Assembly: GCA_019454045.1 (NCBI GenBank)
Contig: SKCR01033473.1
Location: forward strand, 1 to 64,000
Source of the DNA: Zanthoxylum bungeanum
Lineage: Eukaryota; Streptophyta; Magnoliopsida; Sapindales; Rutaceae
Length of the DNA stretch: 64,000 nucleotides
Direction of reading: 5' to 3'
Within the stretch, counting starts at the first letter, position 1. Every line of letters begins with the position of its first letter. The notes under the pieces were generated by a model that ran no database searches, was not told the DNA's origin, and was given only the letters and a program-made list of their open reading frames with translations. Shown here piece by piece: positions 22,513-33,666 of the stretch. A program made the translations under genes and the position numbers.

Positions 22513-23432
22513 TAGGCCAAAATTCAGGCTCGAAATCAACTTCCTCATGTCCTTATGCCCAAATACACTTCCATTCATCCACATTTCAACTTTTTCTCAT
22601 CAATACCATAGACTTATATGTAGAAACACACTAATATTACTACTCCATAAACTAATTCAACTCTTTAATCTCATGATCTTCATAACTCAAATCTAGGTTA
22701 ACAAGCACTTAATCCTTACTCAGTTCAACCAATGAGAATTCCAAATATGTTTCTATCATAAATATATCATCTCTACAATCAAAACTTTTAAATCCAAATT
22801 TGGGTTAAATGACCTTACCTCATCTTTGTTGAATTCCACCATCTCTTAAATCTCTCAATGATGTCATGCTCACCTTTGTTTCATATTCTTTATTTTCCTT
22901 CATCTTCATTCTTCTTCATTTCTTCTTATTCTTCTTATTCTTATTCTTCTTCTTCTTCTTCTACGTTTTTCCATTCTCCTCTAATTTTTAGGGATACATG
23001 AATAGTTTTTTCTTTTATACTTGGCCATTTAAAATAAGAAGAGTGTAGAATTTTGAAGAAACTTATAGAATTTACTAGAATGCCCTCGGGTATTATTCAT
23101 CTGAATTTGTGATCTGCATTTTTAGCCCCTTTTTGGTTCGAATTTATAGAAACATTTAACGTGAAAGTTGTAGGTTTCGACCTTAGCTATCGGACAATAT
23201 AAAATTCATAAAACTCGGAGTTCATATGAGAAAGTTACAGCTCAAATACCATGGGCTGTTCGGAATGGAACGTCATAGGATTTCGTATAGGAATTTCGAA
23301 GAATTTACTGTTTGTCCCCAAATTCATTTTGTGAGTGTATTTGTGTCCCAACATAATGTATATTATGTTATCTTCGTCCCATAATACTACGGTACTGCAA
23401 TGTAACAGTAGTAGAGACTACCGATCGTTACA

Positions 23433-23657
23433 AGAACTATTCCGAAAACTCAAGATATTACATAATGACCATTGGAACATAAAATAATTTTAAAACTCGT
23501 GTTATTCTCTCATTGAAAATTATAAAGAGAGTAAATTAGAGAAAACATGCTTAGTATTTATCATCTCAAATATGCTCATGAAGTAGCAAAACTAAGAAGG
23601 TACCTTGAAGTGAATGAACATTTATTTAATAGTCATCATAATATTGGTGTATAGAAG
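23433..23657. other. Spacer right of element C
   Basis: AT-rich, no gene or repeat recognised. The last eight bases are the MITE target duplication. Confidence 0.5.
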
Positions 23658-24210
23658 TAGGGGTGGCAATTTGGGTCAGGATTCGTTAATTCGTTCGATT
23701 CGTTTCGTTTCGTTTTAAAGCGAATACGGGTTTGAAAAAATGGATTCATTTAATAAATGGGTAAATTCGATTCCATTTGTTTATTAAACGAATCGAATAC
23801 GAATTTAAGCTTATAGATTCTTTTATTCATTTATGATTCATTTTATTATTTTCTTTTACTAGTTATTGATATTTTTCAATTAAGATTCGAGAAATTATGG
23901 CTAATTACCATAGAAAAAGATATTATTTTCGATATTTGGTGAGGTATTTTTAATAAATATTTTAATTATATATTTTATATGTATATATTTATGAAGAATT
24001 AATGTAAATCAACTATGGTAAATTATGATATTAAATAATATCATGACTAAACGAATATTTGTATTCGATTCGTTTAATAAACGAATCGAATACGAATCCT
24101 GATATTAGGATTCATTTAACAAACGAATCGAATACGAATCCAACACATTTCGATTCGATTCGTTTAGGATTCGATACAAATTTATTTGTTGATTTGTTTT
24201 GCCACCCCTA
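23658..24210. mobile_element. hAT-type MITE, 553 bp
   Basis: Terminal inverted repeats TAGGGGTGGCAA and TTGCCACCCCTA, flanked by the perfect 8-bp duplication TATAGAAG (23650-23657, 24211-24218), the length typical of hAT transposition. Inside are repeated CGATTCGTTTAATAAACGAA-like segments that can pair with each other, and no ORF. Non-autonomous, to be moved by a hAT transposase. Confidence 0.92.
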
Positions 24211-24218
24211 TATAGAAG

Positions 24219-25086
24219 AATGATTAAATATATTATCATAATTATAATAGTAATAGTACTATTATCAATATAGTTTGGAACATGTAATTATATTGTTAAT
24301 TCAATATTAACTTTACATGAATTTGTATCAATTGCCTCGGTAACTCTTTTGATTAATATTGATTTTATTATAAATCAAATAGTGAAAAATATATGAAAAT
24401 GTATTTGCTATAACGCATTTTTTATAAATATTTATCTTAAATATTTTGTGATATATTTTATAAATTGTCAACATTGATGAAAAAGTCCTCCCACCATAAC
24501 GGGAAGGAAAACCATATGAACCAAATAACATGATGTTATCACACTAGTATTTATCATTTTATCTCATATAAATTTTTGTGTAAATCATTTTGAACCTAAA
24601 GTCTAAAAGATTATTTTAAATGCATTATTAATTAATTATTGGATGAATTTATTAATGTAGAAAGATGATAAAGATCAATTATTGATGTCCTTCAAGAACT
24701 ATATAATCATACAGATGGATATATAAATGCTGATGAACCAAATGTTGATGCCAATATATGTAAAACGCATGAAGCATGATAGATTACTTAAAAGAAATAT
24801 TTTAATTCCTAAGGAGATTTGTAAAAATATTTGTGAAATAATTGGGTGCTCTTGAAGAGACCATGCTAGTATATATCGCAAAATATTGATATATGTGAGA
24901 TTATTATATATTACACTTAAAAAGATGTATGTATACTAACAAGTAAATGAATCTCAATTACCTTGAAGTTATATGGTGAAAAATAAAGAGATTCAAATTG
25001 CCTAAAAAGACATGCATGAAAATGATGAATAGATCTAAATCGTCATTGCAAAGGCTAGTAGCTTATAAATATTTAGAGATTACATT

Positions 25087-25124
<38 letters not shown>

Positions 25125-25333
25125 AATGAAAGATTTTTAACTATCAATTATATGGTGGTATATAAAGAAATTTAGAAATCGACATAAGATTTATGTGAAA
25201 AATATATTTGCATTTGTTGTTATTATTGATATTATGAAAAAATAATATGTAATATCTTTAATATAAAAATGTGAAATATTATCGAATTATATATTTGGAC
25301 AAAGTTATAAGATATTGGACATGTAGTCCATAC
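24219..25333. other. AT-rich spacer with (AT)n
   Basis: No gene, LTR or domain recognised. An (AT)16 tract lies at 25089-25120. Short open frames here are AT-rich chance frames. Confidence 0.5.
25089..25120. repeat. (AT)n microsatellite
   Basis: An uninterrupted AT dinucleotide run of about 32 bp. Confidence 0.95.
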
Positions 25334-27215
25334 TATAATATCTCGAATTTTTTTCAGAATTATTCTGAAACGTTCTCAAATTGAGTGTGGAACTCAGAAT
25401 GAGACGATGTTGGAGAATAGGAGCCTGGTTGTTAAAATATATGTTGGAATGCTTTGGGATAATGTTTCGAAGTTTTGGAACTCGCATAATTCGAGAAGGC
25501 CAGTTACACGTATTTTCAAGATATTTTATTTTATTCGAGGATAGTTAAGATATGGTGTAGGTGTATCTGTCTTTGTAGATATTATATATAGTTTAAGTTA
25601 ACTAACCACCACGGGTTTGGGTTGGCTAAATCCACGGGTATGGGTGGTTCGGTTTATTGGTGCATGTTTGTATCTTATGAATATATATATATATATATAT
25701 ATATAACAATTTAAGAGTACATAATTTATATATATGTGTGTGTATATGTGTGTGTGTATACATGTGATGTGAATTCAATGTGTTTCGAGGTATGAGTTAT
25801 TCTATGATATTGATAGTTTTGAATTGTATTGGGTAATGTGCCTAGCTTGTATGGATCTTGTTGAATGATGATAGTTAAAAGTATGTTTTGTGATAAATCT
25901 CAAATGTGAATAGATATATTTTTTCTGCTATATGATTGTCTTGTTTACTGTGCTTTAATATTTTGATTATGTTTTGAGATTTTGGTATTTAATTCACGGC
26001 ATGAAAATATTTTGATAAAAAGAAAGATTTTGGGTATTTTGGTTTTGACTAAAAAGGATAAAAAATATGTTTCCGCCTCGACGCTTGATTCATATTTTCA
26101 TGTTTTGTGATTTATCGATATGTTTCCGTTGAGGTGTTTGATGACATGTTTCAATTCTGGTGCTTGCCTCTTGTTTTTACGATTTATGACTTATGATTAT
26201 GTTTCCGCCAAGGTGCTTGTTGTGGGGTCCTGATCATTGGAAAATGGCTGGCCCACTACTCTGTCGACATGGTCTTGTTCGCACACTATCCGGTCTGTGT
26301 GCCCAACTCGGACAGTGGACGCTTGATAAGTATTTTCTCCAAAGTTTGTTTACGAGAGAATGATTTTGAATGATATGCATTTGATCTTTGATCACATTTT
26401 TAAAAATTTATCTTTGATTTAGACATATTTTTGTTTTGGGAAAAGAATTATTTTAAAAGAATTACATCTTGATTAAGATATATTTTGATATCGTTTATGA
26501 CATTATTTGATATGATATGTTTCCATCACGGTGCCTGTACTTGGTTTTCATGGTTTTATGATTTTTGAATCCACTGTGGTGCTTGTTTAGGGTTTTGACC
26601 AACTGTAGATGACCGGCCTGCTATATTTTGTCGACGTGAGCTTATTTTGTTCTTTATCTGGTCTATGCGCGTGATTCGAACATTGGGCGCTTGTTATATT
26701 TCATCCAGTGGAGTTAGTCATGGACACTTTATACGGTTTTCAATGAAAATGGTTTTAAAATTTGGTTTTGATTTCAACAAAGATTTTTCATGCAGTGTTT
26801 TCGAAATGATTTGAAAATGATGGTTTCATGTTTGTTATTGGATAACGTATGTGAATGTTTGTATAAAGCTTACATTTGTAAAAAAAAATATGGTCAGTGA
26901 ACTGTTATGTGAATGATAAGAATAGCTTTGTGAAGTACTACATAATGAATTAATTGTTTGTGATTTTTTATATATGTGTATGATTGTCGGTTACACAGTG
27001 GTATATCTATTTGGATATGTATATGTGTAAATGTTAGTGTTGGGAATGTTATCAGATAGGTATGAATGCCAAGTGAAAACTTTGAGGATCAATATATTTG
27101 TGTTATTCGAATATGTAAAGATATATATGAGTTTATGATATTCGTATACATATATTTTTTGGTATGTGAAGATTTGAAGATCGGTACACGTTATGTTCCT
27201 CTGATTTGTAAAAAG
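25334..27215 (+). repeat. Element B 5' LTR, part 1
   Basis: Starts TATAATATCTCGAATTT, where the usual gypsy start TGTAATATC has a changed second base. It matches the 3' LTR from 37686. Split at 27216 by element A and continued at 36306. It holds an AT run (25680-25705). About 26065-26540 has several TATGTTTCCGCCGAGGTGCT-like units and two copies of a CGACATGG/TGGACGCTTG segment (about 26262 and 26630). Confidence 0.85.
27211..27215. repeat. Target-site duplication AAAAG (element A)
   Basis: AAAAG at 27211-27215 and 36306-36310. Copy B at about 39558-39565 (GCAAAAGGTAAATG) shows the uninterrupted site. Confidence 0.88.
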
Positions 27216-29752
27216 TGCAATGATCGGGAATCTCAACTACTGTTATATCGTGGGATGAGTTTCACATAATATAAATCATATATGGACATATATACCCTCA
27301 TGAAATAACTTTGGAGAACAGTCGGCTAAATCTTCAAAACTTCTGATACTAGATGATACGATGTTCTACTTCAGACAGCCCAGGGTATTTAGGCCGTAAC
27401 CTTCTCATAAGAACTCCAATTTTTATGAACTTTATATCGTCGGAAAGTTAGAACCGAGAGATACAACTTTCACGTTGAATATTATTCCACATTCGAACTA
27501 GAAATAGGTCAAAAACGCAGGTCAAAAATCTGGGTGAATAGTGTTGTGGACCCATTTAGAGAAATCTCAAACTTTCTCAACTTTTCCAAACTTTTCTTCA
27601 TTAGTACAAATTACAAATAGCCTTTAGTATAAAAAGAGAAACTATTTGAGCATCCCTAAGATTGGAAGAGAAATAAGAAAAACGAGAGGGAGGATAAAGA
27701 GAGAAAGAAGAAAGAAAAATAGAGAATAAGCAAAGAAGAGAAACAAAGATCAAATCTACATGAGTTAAGAGGAAGGTTGGCAACAAATGAGAGCTTGGCA
27801 AAGTGAAGAAAATCCAACAAATGATTTGTTGGATTTTGAAAGCATGATGATAGAATAGGGATATTGGCATGATAAAGATTGCATATTAGTGATTGATTAG
27901 TAAAGAAAGTGTTTGTAGAGTTAAGAACCCAAATTTTGAAAGTCTTAAGGGTTTAGTTAAAAAGAAGGATAATGAGATTAAAGAATCATTTGAGGATGAT
28001 AACTTGATGTAGAATATGTGAATTTGAAGTTCAATAGATTGGTTTGTGAAATAATTTTGATTTAAGAAGTGTTGGTGGTGCTTTTGGGGTAAGATAGACT
28101 TTAGAAAGCAAGTATAGAATCATGAGAAAACAAGCCGGGGTCACAACGCGCGCTGGGGATTTATGCAGATTCATTTCTGGATTGTTCACGTCGTGACTCA
28201 CATAGACTTGCGTGCGAACTATAAAATTTTATGCATGCGTTTCTGAAATTATGCGTGTCGCGATGCGTAAGGTCCTACATCGCGACGTTAAGATAGAATT
28301 TCCCCAAAATCAATTTTAGTTCATCCTAGGTTCACCCTAACATGTTAAAGGCAACCCTAAAGGTCTCTTATCAGCTCGCATACATACATTACATCATAAT
28401 ATAAGTATCATACGCCTTGAAGTGATAACAAGTGTTCAAATGGATAAATTTAACCTAGTTCTGAAGCATATTCCACGACATATATTCTAATTGAGTTTCT
28501 CAATTATAGATCATCGCAGGAACTGCAATTCCCTTCGACGAGTGGCATAACACCAGCTAAATTTCAAACCAGTGAGTGGATATTGTTTCCTTAAGTTGAT
28601 CTTTTTTACATGATGTTGTTTTAAATATCAGACTTATTTTATGCATATAGGGCGTTAGCCTATTTTTTCACAGTTATTTCATGAAAAAGTATATTTTAAG
28701 GAATGTTTTAGAAAAAAGTAATTTAAAAGCTTGAGTTTTAAGTTTTCGAGACAATGGGAAAAACTCACCTCAGTATGTAACTTGATTCAGTTATGGAACT
28801 GACGGAGAGCGCATCTGTACATGTAAAGGACTGGGGGGACGGTGATACGTAACGCCCTAAGATCCTAGTTCAGGACTATGAATGTCAGATGCCCATAGAT
28901 CCTAGATTCAGAGCTCGGAGGGTAGCATAGATTCACACCCCTAGTTCCAATTCAGTGGCTTGGGGGACGTCCCACGTAACGCCCTAAGAACACAAATTTC
29001 AGGGACAGGTAGTGACATACTTTGGGGGATGGCGATACGTAATTCCCTAATATCATGCATTTGCACTCCTAGCTCTAGTTAGGTGTATAAGGGGACGACG
29101 ATACGTAATGCCCCTATACGTCAGGTTTTCAAAGATAAAGATCAATTTTCAGAAACAGTTTTCAAATATAGATTTCAGAGATAGTTACTAGAGATAAGTT
29201 TTCTATAAAAAAAAAGTTTTCAGAAACAATAAATTTATAAGGGACTTTTAAAAAAGATAAGTTTTATAAAAGAGTTTTTAGACAAGAAAAGAGTTTTCAT
29301 AGAAAATTATTTTTTGGGAGGACTTTGGTTTTAGAACCAAGCATTTTATTTTTATAGTAATATTTAAGTTTTCATTTTAAATCATCCACTCACTTAGATC
29401 GTTCAAACGGTCTAACCCCCCATTCCTAGAATCTCTGTTTTGCAGGTATTCTCGTAGGACGGGCCGGAGATGATGGATACATATAGCAGTCACCAGAGGG
29501 TTTGGTCCACGTTTATTTAGTAAAAAATATGCATGTAAAAAGTTATAAGTGTTCATTACTAAATATGAGATGTGTAGTGAATTCGAGTATTTAGTTTGAA
29601 AAGTTTTATGTATTTATGATGTTGAGATGGGTAACGGTCTCGTGCATGAGTTTATACATGAACTGAGTTTAATATTGTCAGAAAGTCAAAGGCTCAGGAA
29701 AATAGAACAGTTTATTCTCTATCGGTAGCATCTCCGGATTGGGGATGTTACA
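27216..29752 (+). repeat. Element A 5' LTR
   Basis: TGCAATGATCGGG to GGGGATGTTACA. Homologous to 33667-36305, to the reverse of 20857-23432 and to the solo LTR at 42741-45063. Confidence 0.93.
28833..29114 (+). repeat. TACGTA dyad cluster in A 5' LTR
   Basis: Four copies at about 28833, 28962, 29023 and 29091 with the pattern GGGGGACGGCGATACGTAAC then GCCC. The G-run and C-run can pair around the TACGTA core. ACGT is the core bound by plant bZIP factors. Repeated in the 3' LTR near 35348, 35468, 35534 and 35598. Confidence 0.78.
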
Positions 29753-29756
29753 AAGA

Positions 29757-29768
29757 TGGTATCAGAGC
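29757..29768 (+). other. Primer-binding site, initiator tRNA-Met (element A)
   Basis: TGGTATCAGAGC, four bases after the LTR end: an exact match to the primer site used by many plant gypsy and copia elements. Confidence 0.93.
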
Positions 29769-32700
29769 ATGTTCTTGGTAGTCAGTGACTGCAGTGGGTA
29801 TAGTGTTGGGGTTTTATATATGCAGTATGTCTGGGATACCCGTATACGAGGCACTACCTCTCCATTATCTGATCATTGAGTACGTCCTCAAGCCCTATAA
29901 GCAGGTTAGTAAGTTTTCCCATAATATTTGAATGGTAGTCCTTATCAGAGCAACTATATTTTAGATCCAAGTTGAAAATTCTCCTGTAGTTATCCTGGCT
30001 TATCACTAGAAGTACAAACAAACTATGAGACAATGAAGTGGAAAGAGAAATCTATAAGAAAATAAAAAGAACATACATATGATTAAAGTAACTAGATAGT
30101 AGTAAGAATCAGAGATACAGAGTTAGATAGTAAAAGATGACACCAGAATTTGTAGTAAAAGAGAATATTGCAAACCTAAGCAAGATTAAAATGCCGAGTA
30201 TATTCAAGTAAAGTTCCTTCCCTCCAAGCAAGATTCCCTGCATACTCAGAAAATTTTTCCAAACAAACCCTATAGTCCTTGAGTACCTCGTATAGGTAGC
30301 GAATTCCCCAAGTAATGAAGAATAGACAGGAAGATAAAAGAAACAAGAAATCAAAAATTGAAGTGAGAGTTCCAATAAATAAAAGATGCCAAAGAGGATG
30401 AAGAGATTTTAGACTATAAACCCAGACATGCAAGAAATTAAAAGAAAGACGTAAGCAAAGATGATAAACTACCTTACCCCAAGAAACCCAATATATGTTC
30501 GACACTAAACTACATAGATTCTCAGTCCTCAGTAATACCAGTTAAGGAAGCTGTCCTGACGGAGCCTATCTCATACCTACCTTACATGAGTAATAGACTC
30601 TACCAGGACACATAGTACCAGAACAAGGACCACGATAACCATCGAGATGTAGAGGCTTGCCCCATCCTTTCCCAGCTTAGATAAAGGCAACCGTAAGAAA
30701 GCCCGACGAGCCTCTATTCTAAAAATAGAAACATAGGACATGAGAAGATAGATCATCCAGAAAAGGACCTAGAAAGCCTCCAAAGTTAGAAAAGAGAGAA
30801 CCCAATATAGTCCACAAAATAGGCCAAACATAGTAGAACTCATAGATCAGTCCAATACTAGTAGAAACCCACGTGAGTTTAAAGAGGAGAGACCAATGAG
30901 ATTGGAGGTACTCAGGAGTTAACAAGATTACTAGCACAAAAAAAAAATTAAATGACATAGTCGTAGCCGATAGCAAGAGCAGAGAGCAAAGACCTAGAAA
31001 ATAGCCTATGAGAATGAACCATCACCAGTTACAATAGTACAGTATAAAGTCAAGAGACAAGATTGGGGAAAAAGTAGTAAGAAAGATCAGTATCTATAGT
31101 AGTAGAGATAACGTAATTTAAAAACAACAATGTAGATGGAAACCTCGGCATAATTGATGAGGGTTGGGAAAACCTTAAGACTTAGAGTAGTCGGTGCAGT
31201 TCCCAACAGAATGAGCAATGACTTTTCTGTCCAGTAACTCCAACCCCAGTAAGTATATAGACACCTAACTATACTATCGTTGGACTTAAGCAGTTAACAG
31301 AAACTTGTATTCTCAGATCTCTAAGGATATCATGTATTCACCCCCAATTTAGGGCCCAACGAGAAGTTGAATAAGTAAAGAAGAGCATCAGACAAGATAA
31401 ACGGATCGTGTGACAACCAAACCCTGTAGCTCAATAGGACCTAGATAAGAATCAAACGATCGTAATATCTTGAATGAGATGGAGTAGTTTGTAGTCACAA
31501 TAAGTTTAGCCAAATTTAAAAGGGATAACTTGATCCATAGTAGGGAGGAAAGCCTTAAAGGAAGTAAAGGCTCAAAAGAGTAAGGAGTTAAAGTAAGCAA
31601 CTCATAGCAACACAGGAGTAAGGTATCTAACTTATATATAGCTTCCCACCATACTAGAAAAGAAAGGATTAGTGAGAATGCATCACCCAAGCTAAAGATA
31701 AAGTAGTAATACCATAATTGGTTGTAAATATGGAGTTTCCAAGGAAGTGGTGACCTAAGAGAATACAGAGGAGGTACGGTAGGAGTTTGAGAAAGTATAA
31801 ACCTTATCGGAGTTCTCAATAAGAGGTAGTATAACCAATAGTCGGAGATAAACTAAGAGTAAAGTTGAATGAGGTAATTCAGATAGTTTTTAGCATAAGT
31901 ACCTTAAGTTTGGGAAGTAACACCAGATATGCAAATAAGAGAGTCCTAAGCTCATAGATAAGTAGCACGCACAACTGTAACACGGGTAACTAGTATGAAC
32001 ACTGCAACTAGAAAACTCTTGGACAAATCCCACCCTCCCAACCCTCGTCAGACAACAGCGACAGAGATGGACCTCGATGTTCACCTTAGGACACTCGCAT
32101 AAACAAATGAATGCATAGTGGAAGGAGACCGAAATATAAAGCCCTTGGATATAGTACAATAGCAAAATAGAAAAGGAAAATAGCCCTAAGTGAGAAAATT
32201 AAAAGAGAAGTTGTCTAGTTGGAAGGATGAAGAGGTAAAGTATTAGTTTAGTAGTAACAAGAATACAGAAGAATATCATTAGACATGGCTAGAGACATGC
32301 TAGAGATGATATCCTTCTGGTCAGAAAATAAAGACATAAACTGCAAAAGTCCAAGTATAGAATAAAGTAAAAAATAAGATAGAACACATGTAAAATACTT
32401 GGAGATAGGACTGTGGAAAAGTTATTGAATAGATGATGACAAAGGTACACAAATACAAGAATAAACTTTACAAATTTAAGACTAGTAGTACTACGGGATA
32501 GTAGATTTTATAAATGTCGAAATAAGACTGGAATTCTATCAGACAGTAACAAAAGAAAGGTATTAAGTACAACTAATAAGTTTTTATGCTGTGTAATAAG
32601 AAAAGAATATGAAAAGGAATGGATTTATCAAGGAACTAAAGATGTGAAAATAGGAATAATTTAAGAAAGAAACTTTAAGAATAAGAAGGTTAAGGGAATA

Positions 32701-33652
32701 AGGTGGTGCAAAGAAAGGCTAATCAGATTTCTATTAGCAACGAATATAAAGATGAAGATAGTAGAACCTAGAGGTTGAAGCCTGAAAGTATTAAAGAAAT
32801 GCAATAAGGAAATAGACAGTTAAGTAGTCAAACTAAGATAATGAATGCTTAGCTCAAACTGAGCAAGTAGAACTGGAAATGTATTGGGACGATTGTTTCT
32901 ATTAGAAATAAGGAATATCTTTGTATATTTTTATTTTAAGCTATAATGGAACGTGAAGAAACCTAACGTTAAAAAATAAAATCACCCTTTAGCATGAGAA
33001 GGCATTGGATAAGAAGAGATTGAGGATACACTCGGAAAGACCATTAAGGGAGTTATACTATATAAAGGAAGTGAGGAACTTGAGGTATACTTAAGATCAA
33101 GGAAAGCAAAAGATTATTGACGGCGGTACAAAGCATAATAGGGATATGATAGCTGCAAGGAATCGCATAAGCCAAGCGATATCTAAGAGTTGGTAATAAC
33201 CTAGGAAAAGAAATAAGAGATGATAATAAGCAATTCCTGTAGAACAGCCATGGATAGACCTATATTAGCATAAATGCAACAAGATCATTTGGGATTCTAC
33301 AAGTTGAATATACTTTCATGAAGACAAATATAGAATAAATATTTATCCAATAAGTCTTAGAGAAGTATTAAGCCATAAAGGAAAGAAAGAAATAAGTAAA
33401 AGACAATAATATAGTGTTAGATAGAGAGAAGTAACACCCAGATACTAGTTCAAGAAGATCAAGAGTTCAGACCTTAAGAAATAAAGTTATATCTTGCTAC
33501 GTTTCTATATAAGAATGAAGGGTTCTAAAGAGAACATCATGGAATTAAGCTTTCATCTGTGTAAACCAAATAAGGTATATCAAGCCAAGAAATTCCCAGA
33601 AGTTGCAGTACTAAGCTCAGTATTAGAAAGGATTTGGGGACGAATCATATTT
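29769..33652 (+). mobile_element. Element A internal region, non-coding
   Basis: A-rich on the sense strand. Open frames occur mainly on the minus strand (30109-30505, 30719-30976, 31388-31819, 31890-32165); they are T-rich and have no family resemblance. Colinearity with C over about 3.2 kb shows that this is inherited element DNA, not recent debris. Confidence 0.75.
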
Positions 33653-33666
33653 AAGGGGGGAGAATT
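33653..33666 (+). other. Element A polypurine tract
   Basis: AAGGGGGGAGAATT immediately before the 3' LTR start TATAACGACAGG. Confidence 0.85.

Larger units (their letters stand above)
20857..23432 (-). repeat. Element C 5' LTR
   Basis: On the minus strand it begins TGTAACGATCGG and ends GGGATGTTACA. It is homologous throughout to the LTRs of A (27216-29752, 33667-36305) and to the solo LTR at 42741. It carries the TACGTA dyad cluster (about 21525-21810) and CG-rich palindromes (22354-22510). Confidence 0.92.

Noticed and set aside
30109..32165. Minus-strand ORFs resembling membrane proteins
   Set aside because: Composition effect of an A-rich sense strand inside element A; no motif and no conservation with C at protein level.
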